Under the pieces are notes generated by a model, which was given only the letters and a program-made list of their open reading frames with translations, had not been told where the DNA came from and searched no databases. Of a stretch of DNA of 64,000 nt, positions 33,143 to 41,691 are shown piece by piece; the first letter of the stretch is position 1, and every line of letters starts with the position of its first letter. Location of the stretch: positions 434,001-498,000 of the forward strand of contig JAIBCB010000002.1 of NCBI GenBank assembly GCA_019694355.1, in the 5' to 3' direction. Both the position numbers and the translations under genes were made by a program. Source of the DNA: Pyrinomonadaceae bacterium. Its GTDB lineage: Bacteria > Acidobacteriota > Blastocatellia > Pyrinomonadales > Pyrinomonadaceae.

Positions 33143-35365
33143 TCAGTTCGCCAATCGAAGCGGAGAAATGTTTGCGGCCTGCGGAATGGGCCGTGCCGGC
33201 TGCGGCAGGAAATGCTGCCAATTGCCCTTCTCGGCAAGAAGAGTTTCGATGTCGGACACCTTTTGGGGAGCCGAGAACAGGTATCCCTGACCGTACTCGC
33301 ACTTCAGGATACGAAGCTGGTGGAACTGATGTATGCTTTCAATTCCTTCTGCGACGACCTTCAGGCGTAGAGCCTTTGCAAGGGCGATCACCGTACGCAC
33401 GATCTCGCCATTCTCGGAGTTCTCTTCCATCGCGCTCACGAAGGATCTATCAACTTTCAATAGGTCGATCGGGAAGCGATGCAGATAGCTCAAGCTCGAA
33501 TAACCTGTACCGAAATCGTCAATGCTCACCTGTACGCCTGTTTCCTTTATCTGAGCGAGCATCTGGATAGCGCGTTCGGCGTTCTCCATGATCGCACTCT
33601 CCGTTAGCTCCAGTTTAAGGCTGGCTGCGTCGAGGCCGGAGAGGGAAAGAACGTTCTTGATCTGTGAGACCAGCTGCGGGTCTGCAAAGTGTTTTCCGGA
33701 GAGATTGACGGCTATCGAAAGCGGCACGTCCATCGGGTATCGAAGCTGCCATTCCTTGACCTGTTTACAGGCGGATTCGAGTATTTGTACCGTCATCGGG
33801 ATGATCAGTCCCGTACTTTCCGAGATCGGGATGAATTCGTTCGGCGGGACAAGACCGCGAGTAGGATGATTCCACCGGACCAAGGCTTCGAATCCAACAA
33901 GCTGAGCCGTTTCGAGGCCGACGATCGGCTGATAGTGCAACTCAAATTGGTTTCGTTCGATCGCAAAACGAAGGTCTGTTTCCAACTGAAGCTTGGTGAC
34001 CGCCCGCGTGTGCATCCTTTGGTCAAAGATCACATGTTTTGAGCTTGATTCCTTCGCGTAGTACATCGCGATATCGGCATCCCGCAAAAGATCCTCAGCT
34101 TCGGAGTATTTTGAGCTTCCAAAAGCGATACCGACCCGTACGTCTGTGAAGACCTGGCGATCATTGAGCGTATATGGCTCGGAGATCCTGCTCGAGAGGC
34201 GGTCAGCGAACGCCACGGCCTCGTCCCGCTCGAGAAGGTCTGTAAGGATGATCCCGAACTTGTCGCCCGAGAATCTTGATGCCATATCGGATTCACGAAC
34301 CATTTCGGCAAGCCGCGAACCAACATTCTTGATCAGTTGATCGCCGAGAGAATGCCCCAGGCTTTCGTTTATCGTTTTGAACCTATACAGATCGAGCAAG
34401 AGGATCGCGAAGCGGAACTCGCCGGACTCGGCGCTCTCTGAAAGTTCTTTTTTGAGCCGGTCGATGAAGAAGTTTCGGTTCGGCAGGCCGGTCAGCGCGT
34501 CGTGATATGCGGCGTGGCGAAAGTTTTCGTGGCTCTCCTGCAATTCTTCGGCAACCCGCTTTAGCTCGTCAACATAATGTTCAAGCTCGAGGACATGTTT
34601 CTCCGCCTGCTCGTAGCGTTCACGCTGCTCGCGATGTGCGATCTCGGCAGATCGTCTGGCGTCAGAGACAAAATGCCGGAATGTCAGCAAGATCACTCCA
34701 AAGAATCCGACGATCCCGACGACCCAATAAACGTTCAGCTTAATAACGGCCTCGAAAATTAAGCCGGCCATGGTGCCCCCAAGCAAATAGAGGACGATCG
34801 CGTCCACCAGATTTCCTTTCCATTGAAACCAGAAACTCGTATGCGTCTTTATTGCCGCAAAGACCGAGACGATGGTCGAGTTGACCACAAAAAGCACTAC
34901 AGATATGGTGAGCAGCAGCCAGATAAGGCTCGTGTAGTCATTTTTTGCGACAATCTGATCGATCGGGCCAAAGATCAGCATTGCCGCGTGATAGGCAGCA
35001 AAGACGCCGACAGGTGCGGCGAGTATGTTGATCGCGATCGTCTTTAGCCGGATGTCGGTTCCACGGAATCTAAGGTTGATGGACGCTGCTGCGGCCTCGA
35101 CCAAGGCGAGGAAGACCGTTATGCTCCCGCCATAAAGAAGCAGGGAGAGAATTATCAATGCGTCGGAGATCGTTACGTGAACATTGGTCCTTGGCAGTTG
35201 GAGTCGAAGCCAGCAGCTTGAGAAAATGGTCAGCAAACCCAAAGCGACAAAGCCGCCGTCAAAATTCGACAGAGGCTGATCTAAGATCGCCCAACCCAGC
35301 GCGAAAGCGGTAAATGGCGTTAGAGCAACTAGAGAAAGGTTGATGAACTTTTCTTGCTGTTCCAT
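33143..35365 (-). CDS. membrane c-di-GMP phosphodiesterase (degenerate GGDEF + EAL)
   Basis: I start at ATG 35365 (MEQQEKFINLSL), because the longer frame begins with a TTG lacking a ribosome site. The product of about 740 residues has an N-terminal membrane region of about seven helices (1-225), a short coiled coil (about 240-280, EQRERYEQAEKHVLELEHYV), a GGDEF domain and an EAL domain. The GGDEF signature reads SGDKF at 366-370, so diguanylate cyclase activity is likely lost. The EAL domain has EAL at 493-495, LKLELTES and DDFGTGYSSLSYL, so c-di-GMP hydrolysis should be intact. The GGDEF part probably senses GTP or helps dimerise. It likely controls motility, biofilm or polysaccharide output. 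Confidence 0.93.
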   Translation of the reverse strand: MEQQEKFINLSLVALTPFTAFALGWAILDQPLSNFDGGFVALGLLTIFSSCWLRLQLPRTNVHVTISDALIILSLLLYGGSITVFLALVEAAAASINLRFRGTDIRLKTIAINILAAPVGVFAAYHAAMLIFGPIDQIVAKNDYTSLIWLLLTISVVLFVVNSTIVSVFAAIKTHTSFWFQWKGNLVDAIVLYLLGGTMAGLIFEAVIKLNVYWVVGIVGFFGVILLTFRHFVSDARRSAEIAHREQRERYEQAEKHVLELEHYVDELKRVAEELQESHENFRHAAYHDALTGLPNRNFFIDRLKKELSESAESGEFRFAILLLDLYRFKTINESLGHSLGDQLIKNVGSRLAEMVRESDMASRFSGDKFGIILTDLLERDEAVAFADRLSSRISEPYTLNDRQVFTDVRVGIAFGSSKYSEAEDLLRDADIAMYYAKESSSKHVIFDQRMHTRAVTKLQLETDLRFAIERNQFELHYQPIVGLETAQLVGFEALVRWNHPTRGLVPPNEFIPISESTGLIIPMTVQILESACKQVKEWQLRYPMDVPLSIAVNLSGKHFADPQLVSQIKNVLSLSGLDAASLKLELTESAIMENAERAIQMLAQIKETGVQVSIDDFGTGYSSLSYLHRFPIDLLKVDRSFVSAMEENSENGEIVRTVIALAKALRLKVVAEGIESIHQFHQLRILKCEYGQGYLFSAPQKVSDIETLLAEKGNWQHFLPQPARPIPQAANISPLRLAN

Positions 35366-35621
35366 TCGAGGGAAAGGGGTAAGACACACAGGTGCCCACA
35401 AGAGGACTCGGCTATTGGGATGGTGGGATCACCGTAGGTTTACGGCGGATCAGAGAGACCGCTCGTCTTAAAAAGAGTAATAGAAATTTCGTGCGAAATC
35501 AACAAAAAAATACATTGTTGTACACAGTTGCTCCAAAATTCTTTTCGATCTGTCACAACATTGATGGCTGTGGTGTTTTGGATGTAGAAAGAGGACTTTC
35601 GACGATCTTTACAGGTGATCT

Positions 35622-37532
35622 ATGACGTGGCTATACACAATACTATTCTCAGGGTTGATCTTCGCATCCCATCCCGATATTCCCTCCAAGCCGGCCGTTA
35701 ATACGCCGTCAATCACTGTTTCCGGCGTAGAAGGAGATATTACTGAGCGGCTCGATAAAAGCTATCCGCTCAAAGCTGAGGGCAGTGTTTCGATATCGAA
35801 TACGAACGGCAGGATCGAACTCGAAGCCTGGGACAAGGACGAAGCTGCTCTCGTTATTGAAAAGACGGGGCCAAGCAAAGAGGCCCTCGACACCGTCAAG
35901 GTGATCGTTGATTCCGACAATGACCGATTCAGATTACGCACGGAGGATCAGTCGTGGCATCGCGGTACGGGCGGAAGTGGGCGGGTGAAGGTCGTGATCA
36001 AGATGAAGCTTCCACGACGCGCGGTCCTGGACGAGATCGAGAACGTTAATGGTGAGATTTTGATCACAGGATTTTCGAACTCCGTCAGCGCCTCGTGCGT
36101 GAACGGCGGCGTTACCCTCACCGGTTTGGCCGGCCGTGCAAAAATTTCGACCGTGAATGGCCCGATATCTGCAGATTATGGTCAGCTTGATCCGCAAATG
36201 CAGGTCGATCTTTCGAGCGTCAACGGGCCGGTAAAGGTTACTATCCCGACGGACTCGGATGTCACCCTGAAAGGCGAGACTCTGAACGGCGGGATCAAGA
36301 CCGACTTCGCGTTGTCTATTCGAAAAGCGGATTTTGTTGGCCACAGTCTATATTCCAGATTGGGTTCGGGAGCAGCACGTATCAATCTTGAAAGTGTGAA
36401 CGGCCCGCTTTTCATCAGCCACCCGAACGATGGCCGCTCACCCGCACCCGCGACCGATCTGCTATCAAAGACGAACGGCGAAAACGATGAAACGGGCTTC
36501 AGGGACCGTCGAATCAATGCCCGAGCGGTCTCGGCCGAGACCGAAAGGGCCATCGCGGAAGCGAAGCGGCAATCAGAGAAGGCGATGAAAGAATCGCTGA
36601 AGACGGCGCAAGCTGAGGCTGCGAAGGCTGCGGCCTTGACCGGGCCGATCGTTGAGCGTTCGATCAACGAAGCTCTTGATGCAGCTCGAGAAAAGCTCAA
36701 GGCCGTCGACTTCGGCAAGGCCGCGATGATGGAGGCTCGACGTGCGATCCGACAGTCATCTAAAAACTGGGCCCTCTTTGACGGGTTCGGCAACGAACGC
36801 GTTTTTGGCGCTGATCCGTCGATCGACCGTCAAAGCAAGAGCTTTCCGGTTTCGGGTGTGGCAAAGGTCAATATCACGACGTCCGGCTGTTCGGTTCGGA
36901 TAGTTGGGACGGATGAGTCAGTCGTCCGGTATAGTTTGACAAAGATCCGCTCTGCGAGCGATAGCTCACCGATCGACGTGACGGATAAGGCAGGCCCAAG
37001 ATCGGTCGAGATCAATGTAAGCAGCAACCCCGAAGAAAAGTGGCGCACGAGACTCGAAGTTTTTGTTCCGCGGAAGACGGACCTTAAGGTAACGACAGAT
37101 GGCGAGCTCAGGATCGATGGCGTTTCCGGCAAGCTTGAGCTTAAGGGCGAGGACGAGTCGATCATTCTCCGGGGGGCGAGCGGAGATCTGAGTGTGGCTT
37201 CGTCATCCGGAAGGATACGCACGATCGGCTTTCAAGGAGCGGCGAGTGTCGAGACCGAACTCGGCACCGTTGATCTTGACGGAGACTTTGACCAACTCAC
37301 CGCTCGATCCGATCTTGGCGATATTCTCGTCACCGTTCCGGCGAGTTTTGCCGGAGAGGTCAGATCCTCCGAATCTGACGACATACGGTTCGATGGGATC
37401 TCACCCGTACGCGTCGGGGATGATGACGGACCGCTCGTGTACAAGGTCGGGCAGGGCGGGCGAAAACTCTCGCTCGATACCGATGGAAGTGTCGTTGTTA
37501 GATCTTCTGATAGCCTTTTGAGCAGGAATTGA
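35622..37532 (+). CDS. DUF4097-type surface protein with two beta domains and an alpha linker
   Basis: The 636-residue protein starts with a short signal-like segment (TWLYTILFSGLIFASH). Two beta-strand regions of the DUF4097 (adhesin-like) type follow, about 45-270 and 385-630. Both are built of short repeats such as VNGEILITGF, STVNGPISADYGQL, SSVNGPVKVTI and LNGGIKTDFAL in the first, and DGELRIDGVSGKLELKG and DLSVASSSGRIRTI in the second. An Ala-, Glu- and Lys-rich helical segment (about 295-370, ETERAIAEAKRQSEKAMKES) links them. It is a cell-surface or periplasmic protein with no known enzymatic role. A terminator follows at 37555. Confidence 0.8.
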   Translation: MTWLYTILFSGLIFASHPDIPSKPAVNTPSITVSGVEGDITERLDKSYPLKAEGSVSISNTNGRIELEAWDKDEAALVIEKTGPSKEALDTVKVIVDSDNDRFRLRTEDQSWHRGTGGSGRVKVVIKMKLPRRAVLDEIENVNGEILITGFSNSVSASCVNGGVTLTGLAGRAKISTVNGPISADYGQLDPQMQVDLSSVNGPVKVTIPTDSDVTLKGETLNGGIKTDFALSIRKADFVGHSLYSRLGSGAARINLESVNGPLFISHPNDGRSPAPATDLLSKTNGENDETGFRDRRINARAVSAETERAIAEAKRQSEKAMKESLKTAQAEAAKAAALTGPIVERSINEALDAAREKLKAVDFGKAAMMEARRAIRQSSKNWALFDGFGNERVFGADPSIDRQSKSFPVSGVAKVNITTSGCSVRIVGTDESVVRYSLTKIRSASDSSPIDVTDKAGPRSVEINVSSNPEEKWRTRLEVFVPRKTDLKVTTDGELRIDGVSGKLELKGEDESIILRGASGDLSVASSSGRIRTIGFQGAASVETELGTVDLDGDFDQLTARSDLGDILVTVPASFAGEVRSSESDDIRFDGISPVRVGDDDGPLVYKVGQGGRKLSLDTDGSVVVRSSDSLLSRN

Positions 37533-37554
37533 TATACACTAAAAGTTTGGGACG

Positions 37555-37588
37555 ATGGCGAACGATCAGGGCGTTCGCCATTTCGTTT
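37555..37588 (+). terminator. rho-independent terminator after the DUF4097 gene
   Basis: ATGGCGAAC (37555-37563) pairs perfectly with GTTCGCCAT (37573-37581), followed by TTCGTTTTT. Confidence 0.7.
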
Positions 37589-37665
37589 TTGAAACTTTGG
37601 CGTTTGATCTGCGTTTTAATCAAATAGTCGTCGCGTGTTCCCGCCCGTGAGTACTCCATTTAATA

Positions 37666-40149
37666 ATGAAGCACGTTCTTTTTATAGCTATTTGTGTATT
37701 TGCGGTCGCGGTTTCGGCGGCGGCTCAAACTGTTCCTTCAGCATCGCCGACGCCTGCAAACGCTCCGTCGGGGAAGATCATTCTGCCACCGGCGAAGATG
37801 CAGGATGTCTCGATTCCCAAGATCAGCGGATCGCCGATCATCGACGGAAACCTTGATGACGAAGTTTGGAAGTCTGCGGCCGTCTTCAAGGACTTTTATC
37901 AAGTAAGCCCCGGCGACAATATTGCTCCATCCAAGCCGACCGAGGTCTATATGGCCTACGACGAGCATTATCTCTATATTGCCTTTAAATGCTGGGACGA
38001 CCGCGACAAGATCCGTGCGACGGTCGCCAAGCGGGACAATGTCTTTGGAGAGGATAATGTCCGCATCTGGCTTGATACGTATAACGACCAGCGCCGCGCA
38101 TACCTTCTTGGATTCAATCCGTTAGGTATTCAACAAGACGGCATCCTCACTGAAGGCTCGATGGGTGTGGACTTCTCCGTCGATATCGTCATGGAATCCA
38201 AGGGTGCTATCCACGATTGGGGTTGGGCCGTCGAGGCAAAGATCCCGTTCAAGTCGCTTCGATATGCGTCGGCGAAGAAGCGTATCTGGGGCTTTAATGT
38301 CGCAAGGAATATCGACCGCTTTAACGACGAGATTGACCAGTGGCTGCCCAATGACCGCAATGTTTCCGGCACACTGATCAAACACGGCAGGATCTCCGGC
38401 CTGGACGACATCAAGTACGAACGAACGCTCGAGGTCGTCCCGAGCGTCACCTTGCGCCAAACGAGCGAGCGCGTCGCAGATCGATTTCTTCCTCCGGGCC
38501 GCATTGTCAACAAGCCGATAGAGCCTGACATCGGCGTAAATCTGAAGTTCACACTTTGGCCGAACATTACGTTCGACGCAGCAATAAATCCTGATTATGC
38601 CGAGATCGAGGCCGACGCGCCGGTCGTTTCGGCCAATAGGCGCTTTCCGATCTTTTTTGAAGAGAAGCGCCCATTCTTCCTCGAAGGTAAGGAGATCTTC
38701 GATTCGTCTCTTTCGCCGTTTTATTCACGCACGATCGTCGATCCCGACTTTGCGGCAAAGCTGACCGGCAAAACGGGCAAGATCACATTCGGGCTGCTTG
38801 CGGCGTCTGACAACGCACCGGGAAATTATTCTGAGGACGAGCGGACAGCGAATCGCGAATGTCTCATCCGTCAGCAATCGGACCCGACCGTTCGATGTCC
38901 GATCGACGAGTTTCTCGATAAGAACGCACTCTTTGGCGTGCTTCGGCTAAAGCGTGACTTCGGGGAAAGCAACTACATCGGGTTTTTCGGCACGGCGAGA
39001 ACCTTTCCCAAGAGCCGGAACTTTGTCGGTGGCTTTGACGGGAAGTATAGATTGGACGATGCAACGATCTTTAGCTACCAGGTTCTTGGCAGCCATTCGC
39101 GTAAGAACTTCTATTCTCCTGAGAGGGACCGCGTTGAATATCGTACTGGAAACGGGCTCGCTTACAGCATCAATCTAGACAATACGAAGGACACTACTGG
39201 CTGGACATTGGGCCTTGAAGGAAAATCGCCTGATTACCGATCTGATGCAGGCTTTGCCAACCGAACTGACACGAACAGCTTCTTTTTTGCGAATCGATTG
39301 AGCACGAAGTCTCGCAGCGATGCCCGCTTGATACGTCTCGATTGGCGCCAAAGCGTAAGCTACGAATATGACTGGTCCGGACGCATTCAGGGTGCAAATG
39401 GCGAAACCAGCGTTAGCGCGCAGCTGCAGGGAAATTTCTCCTTGAACGCAGAAGCACGCTTTGGTTATGAGCATCTCTACGAGGAAGAATTCGGCCCTAA
39501 ACGCAATGCGAGCGGAACCATTCGGGGAGCATTCTTTGGAGCCCCGGAACGGCATGCTCTTCAGCCTTCGTTGGCGTTCGGTCTGAGTAAGACGATCAAT
39601 TCCCGGCTTGCGGTTGAAGCGTCGATCGAATTCTCCTGGAACAAATTCGATTATGATTTCGGAGCCGGAAATCGGTATGGGCGCGTGAGCCCGGCATATC
39701 TCGCCTGGATACAGGGCGGAATGAGCGGGCCATACCCGGCATTGGATCCGGGCCGCGGATTCGAGCGCGAGATCGAGTTCGGGATCGAATACAAACCGAT
39801 AAGTGCTCTGCGTTTTTCATTGGATTACTCGAACACTCGCCTGCACCGAAACGATACGGACAGGTTAGCGTTCGAATCGAACCTGTTCACTCTTCATTCA
39901 ACTTACCAATTCACTCGATTTACTTTCCTGCGAACGCGTCTCGATTACGATTCGTTGGACAAGAACACAAAGGGACAGGTTCTGTTTGGCTGGACGCCGA
40001 ACCCGGGAACCGCCTTTTACGTCGGCTATAACGACGATTTCAATTACGACGGATACAACCGATTCACCGATCTTCCTCAACCCGGATTTGAGCGGAACGG
40101 GCGGACGGTCTTTATTCGTATGTCGTATCTTTTCCGCAAAAGCTTCTAA
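37666..40149 (+). CDS. CBM9/DUF5916-type outer-membrane protein
   Basis: The 827-residue protein has a signal peptide (MKHVLFIAICVFAVAVSAAA) and a Pro/Ala-rich linker. A CBM9-like beta-sandwich comes next (about 45-230: SPIIDGNLDDEVWKSA, VYMAYDEHYLYIAFKCWDD, NVRIWLDTYNDQRRAY). A long beta-rich C-terminal part follows, ending in the phenylalanine typical of outer-membrane barrels (RMSYLFRKSF). The segment YAEIEADAPVVSANRRFPIF with FFEEKRPFFLEGKEIFDS is the DUF5916 signature. Related proteins are common in Acidobacteriota and Bacteroidota; their substrate is unknown, but the CBM9 fold suggests carbohydrate contact. The gene has its own leader and stands apart from neighbours. Confidence 0.87.
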   Translation: MKHVLFIAICVFAVAVSAAAQTVPSASPTPANAPSGKIILPPAKMQDVSIPKISGSPIIDGNLDDEVWKSAAVFKDFYQVSPGDNIAPSKPTEVYMAYDEHYLYIAFKCWDDRDKIRATVAKRDNVFGEDNVRIWLDTYNDQRRAYLLGFNPLGIQQDGILTEGSMGVDFSVDIVMESKGAIHDWGWAVEAKIPFKSLRYASAKKRIWGFNVARNIDRFNDEIDQWLPNDRNVSGTLIKHGRISGLDDIKYERTLEVVPSVTLRQTSERVADRFLPPGRIVNKPIEPDIGVNLKFTLWPNITFDAAINPDYAEIEADAPVVSANRRFPIFFEEKRPFFLEGKEIFDSSLSPFYSRTIVDPDFAAKLTGKTGKITFGLLAASDNAPGNYSEDERTANRECLIRQQSDPTVRCPIDEFLDKNALFGVLRLKRDFGESNYIGFFGTARTFPKSRNFVGGFDGKYRLDDATIFSYQVLGSHSRKNFYSPERDRVEYRTGNGLAYSINLDNTKDTTGWTLGLEGKSPDYRSDAGFANRTDTNSFFFANRLSTKSRSDARLIRLDWRQSVSYEYDWSGRIQGANGETSVSAQLQGNFSLNAEARFGYEHLYEEEFGPKRNASGTIRGAFFGAPERHALQPSLAFGLSKTINSRLAVEASIEFSWNKFDYDFGAGNRYGRVSPAYLAWIQGGMSGPYPALDPGRGFEREIEFGIEYKPISALRFSLDYSNTRLHRNDTDRLAFESNLFTLHSTYQFTRFTFLRTRLDYDSLDKNTKGQVLFGWTPNPGTAFYVGYNDDFNYDGYNRFTDLPQPGFERNGRTVFIRMSYLFRKSF

Positions 40150-40205
40150 CGGCTAGGGCTATTCACGATTCTAAGCACCCTTTAAGCAACTGGTTAAAAA
40201 AGTTG

Positions 40206-40234
40206 TTGTAATTGGTCAGCAAATTGTGTATAAC
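40206..40234 (+). promoter_or_regulatory. sigma-70-type promoter of the GY-repeat gene
   Basis: TTGTAA (40206-40211) and TATAAC (40229-40234) are separated by 17 bp, in the AT-rich gap after the preceding gene. AGGAG at 40275-40279 provides the ribosome site five bases before the ATG at 40285. Confidence 0.6.
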
Positions 40235-40284
40235 TTAATGAGAAGTCTGCATTTCTGCCATTTCAGGCAACGTTAGGAGCAAAT

Positions 40285-41325
40285 ATGAGATTAAACATTC
40301 GCATAGCAATTCTCGGATTGTGTGTAATTTTCACAAGTGTTGGCCTTGCCGTTGCCCAGCAGTCGGCGAACCTGAATATCGCCCTTCAGCGTGGTTACAG
40401 AACGGGCTATTCCGATGGTTATATGGCCGGCTATCGAGACACGATCGATAACCAAGCCCGTGATTTCAAGCGGCATAATGAATACGCAAAGGCGGATCGG
40501 GCGTTCAATAAAGAATATGGCCCGGTCGAGGATTACCGCGACGGCTACCAACAAGGATTTGAGAGCGGCTATTCGACCGGATTCGAAAAACGCTCGTTCG
40601 AATCAACGCTTCCGTCCGAAATACATCGCCGAGGAGCAACGGCCGTAACGACAACGCCGCCGACCGAGACTCCGAAGACAACGACCGTTGGCCCAACGGC
40701 GACGACGACAAACACCGAGACAACGGCCGTCACCCAACGCACCGAAACGCCGGTAACTGCGACATATTCGGGTGATCCGAATGCGATCATCATCATTCCG
40801 CGCGATACCGAACTCCTTCTCGAACTTCAACAGCCTTTGTCCACCGAGACGAATCGCGAAGGCGACAAATTCCTTGCGAAGATCGTTTCGCCCTCAGAGA
40901 TCGCAGGCGCCGTGGTCGAAGGCCGCGTGAGCAAGATCGTAAAGCCCGGCCGCATCAAAAGGCGTTCGCAAATGACGCTTTCGTTCGACCGCATCGTGAT
41001 CAGCGATCAGCGTTGGTCAAATTTTGCGGCGACGCTCATCGAAGTGATGCCGGTCAAAGGCGACAACATCAAGACAGTCGATAATGAAGGCACCGCGATC
41101 GGCAAGTCCTCGTTGAAAGGCGACGGCATCAAGATCGGTGCCTCGACCGGAGCCGGCCTTGTAACGGGCGCGATCATCGGCGGGCCGGTCGGTGCAGGTG
41201 TTGGAGCTGCGGTCGGTGCTGCCTTTGGGGTCGGTGCCGTGGTCATTGAACGCGGAAAACAAATAAAACTCAATGAAAACCAGCAGATCCGCATAAAGAC
41301 CTCGTACGAAACGCAGATCCGCTAA
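40285..41325 (+). CDS. secreted protein with GY tetrad repeats and a glycine zipper
   Basis: The 346-residue protein has a signal peptide (ILGLCVIFTSVGLAVAQ). Two tetrad-repeat blocks follow: GYRTGYSDGYMAGYRD (about 36-51) and GYQQGFESGYSTGFEK (about 88-103), each with four G-Y/F-x-x units. A Thr/Pro/Glu linker (about 115-160) comes next. A folded part (165-260) has IIPRDTELLLELQQPLSTET, resembling the conjugation/TrbI-like beta domains seen in many Acidobacteriota secreted proteins. A glycine-zipper stretch follows (about 288-325, TGAIIGGPVGAGVGAAVGAA). It is likely an envelope protein; the function is unknown. A strong promoter, ribosome site and terminator frame it as a single-gene unit. 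Confidence 0.75.
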   Translation: MRLNIRIAILGLCVIFTSVGLAVAQQSANLNIALQRGYRTGYSDGYMAGYRDTIDNQARDFKRHNEYAKADRAFNKEYGPVEDYRDGYQQGFESGYSTGFEKRSFESTLPSEIHRRGATAVTTTPPTETPKTTTVGPTATTTNTETTAVTQRTETPVTATYSGDPNAIIIIPRDTELLLELQQPLSTETNREGDKFLAKIVSPSEIAGAVVEGRVSKIVKPGRIKRRSQMTLSFDRIVISDQRWSNFAATLIEVMPVKGDNIKTVDNEGTAIGKSSLKGDGIKIGASTGAGLVTGAIIGGPVGAGVGAAVGAAFGVGAVVIERGKQIKLNENQQIRIKTSYETQIR

Positions 41326-41359
41326 ACATCGATCTTCACCCTCCTGCTGACACTTTATG

Positions 41360-41391
41360 CTGTCCGGACCTGGCTCCGGACAGCTTTTTTG
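41360..41391 (+). terminator. strong rho-independent terminator
   Basis: GCTGTCCGGA (41360-41369) pairs perfectly with TCCGGACAGC (41376-41385) over ten base pairs with a six-base loop, followed by six T. Confidence 0.95.
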
Positions 41392-41465
41392 CATTTTTGT
41401 CGCGGCATCCGATATGTCAGGCATTCGTGCAAACCCATCGGGCTTTGCTACATCAAACCAATGAC

Positions 41466-41494
41466 TTGAAGGGACGGCCTTCATCGGTTAAAAT
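41466..41494 (+). promoter_or_regulatory. sigma-70-type promoter of citrate synthase
   Basis: TTGAAG (41466-41471) and TAAAAT (41489-41494) are spaced by exactly 17 bp. Transcription from here would give a leader of about 190 bases before the ATG at 41692. Confidence 0.55.
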
Positions 41495-41615
41495 GAAAGA
41501 TTGCCGGGATCGGCGGTTTTTGTCCGGGTTTTCCCCTTACAAACCATTCGTCCGGCGGCCTGCGGCCAAGGCCGGCTCATTGAATGCAGCCGACATCAGA
41601 TCAGCCAACGTCGCA

Positions 41616-41652
41616 AGCCCACGGCAAAATCGGCGGGCTGGTCTTTTTTTTT
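41616..41652 (+). promoter_or_regulatory. terminator-like hairpin in the citrate synthase leader
   Basis: AGCCC (41616-41620) pairs with GGGCT (41635-41639) and nine T follow at 41644-41652, about 40 bases before the start codon. The stem is short, so this is a candidate attenuator rather than a certain one. No known riboswitch fold was recognised upstream. Confidence 0.35.
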
Positions 41653-41691
41653 CGGACAGGCTCGAAAAGCAGGATAGGAATATAAGATCAA

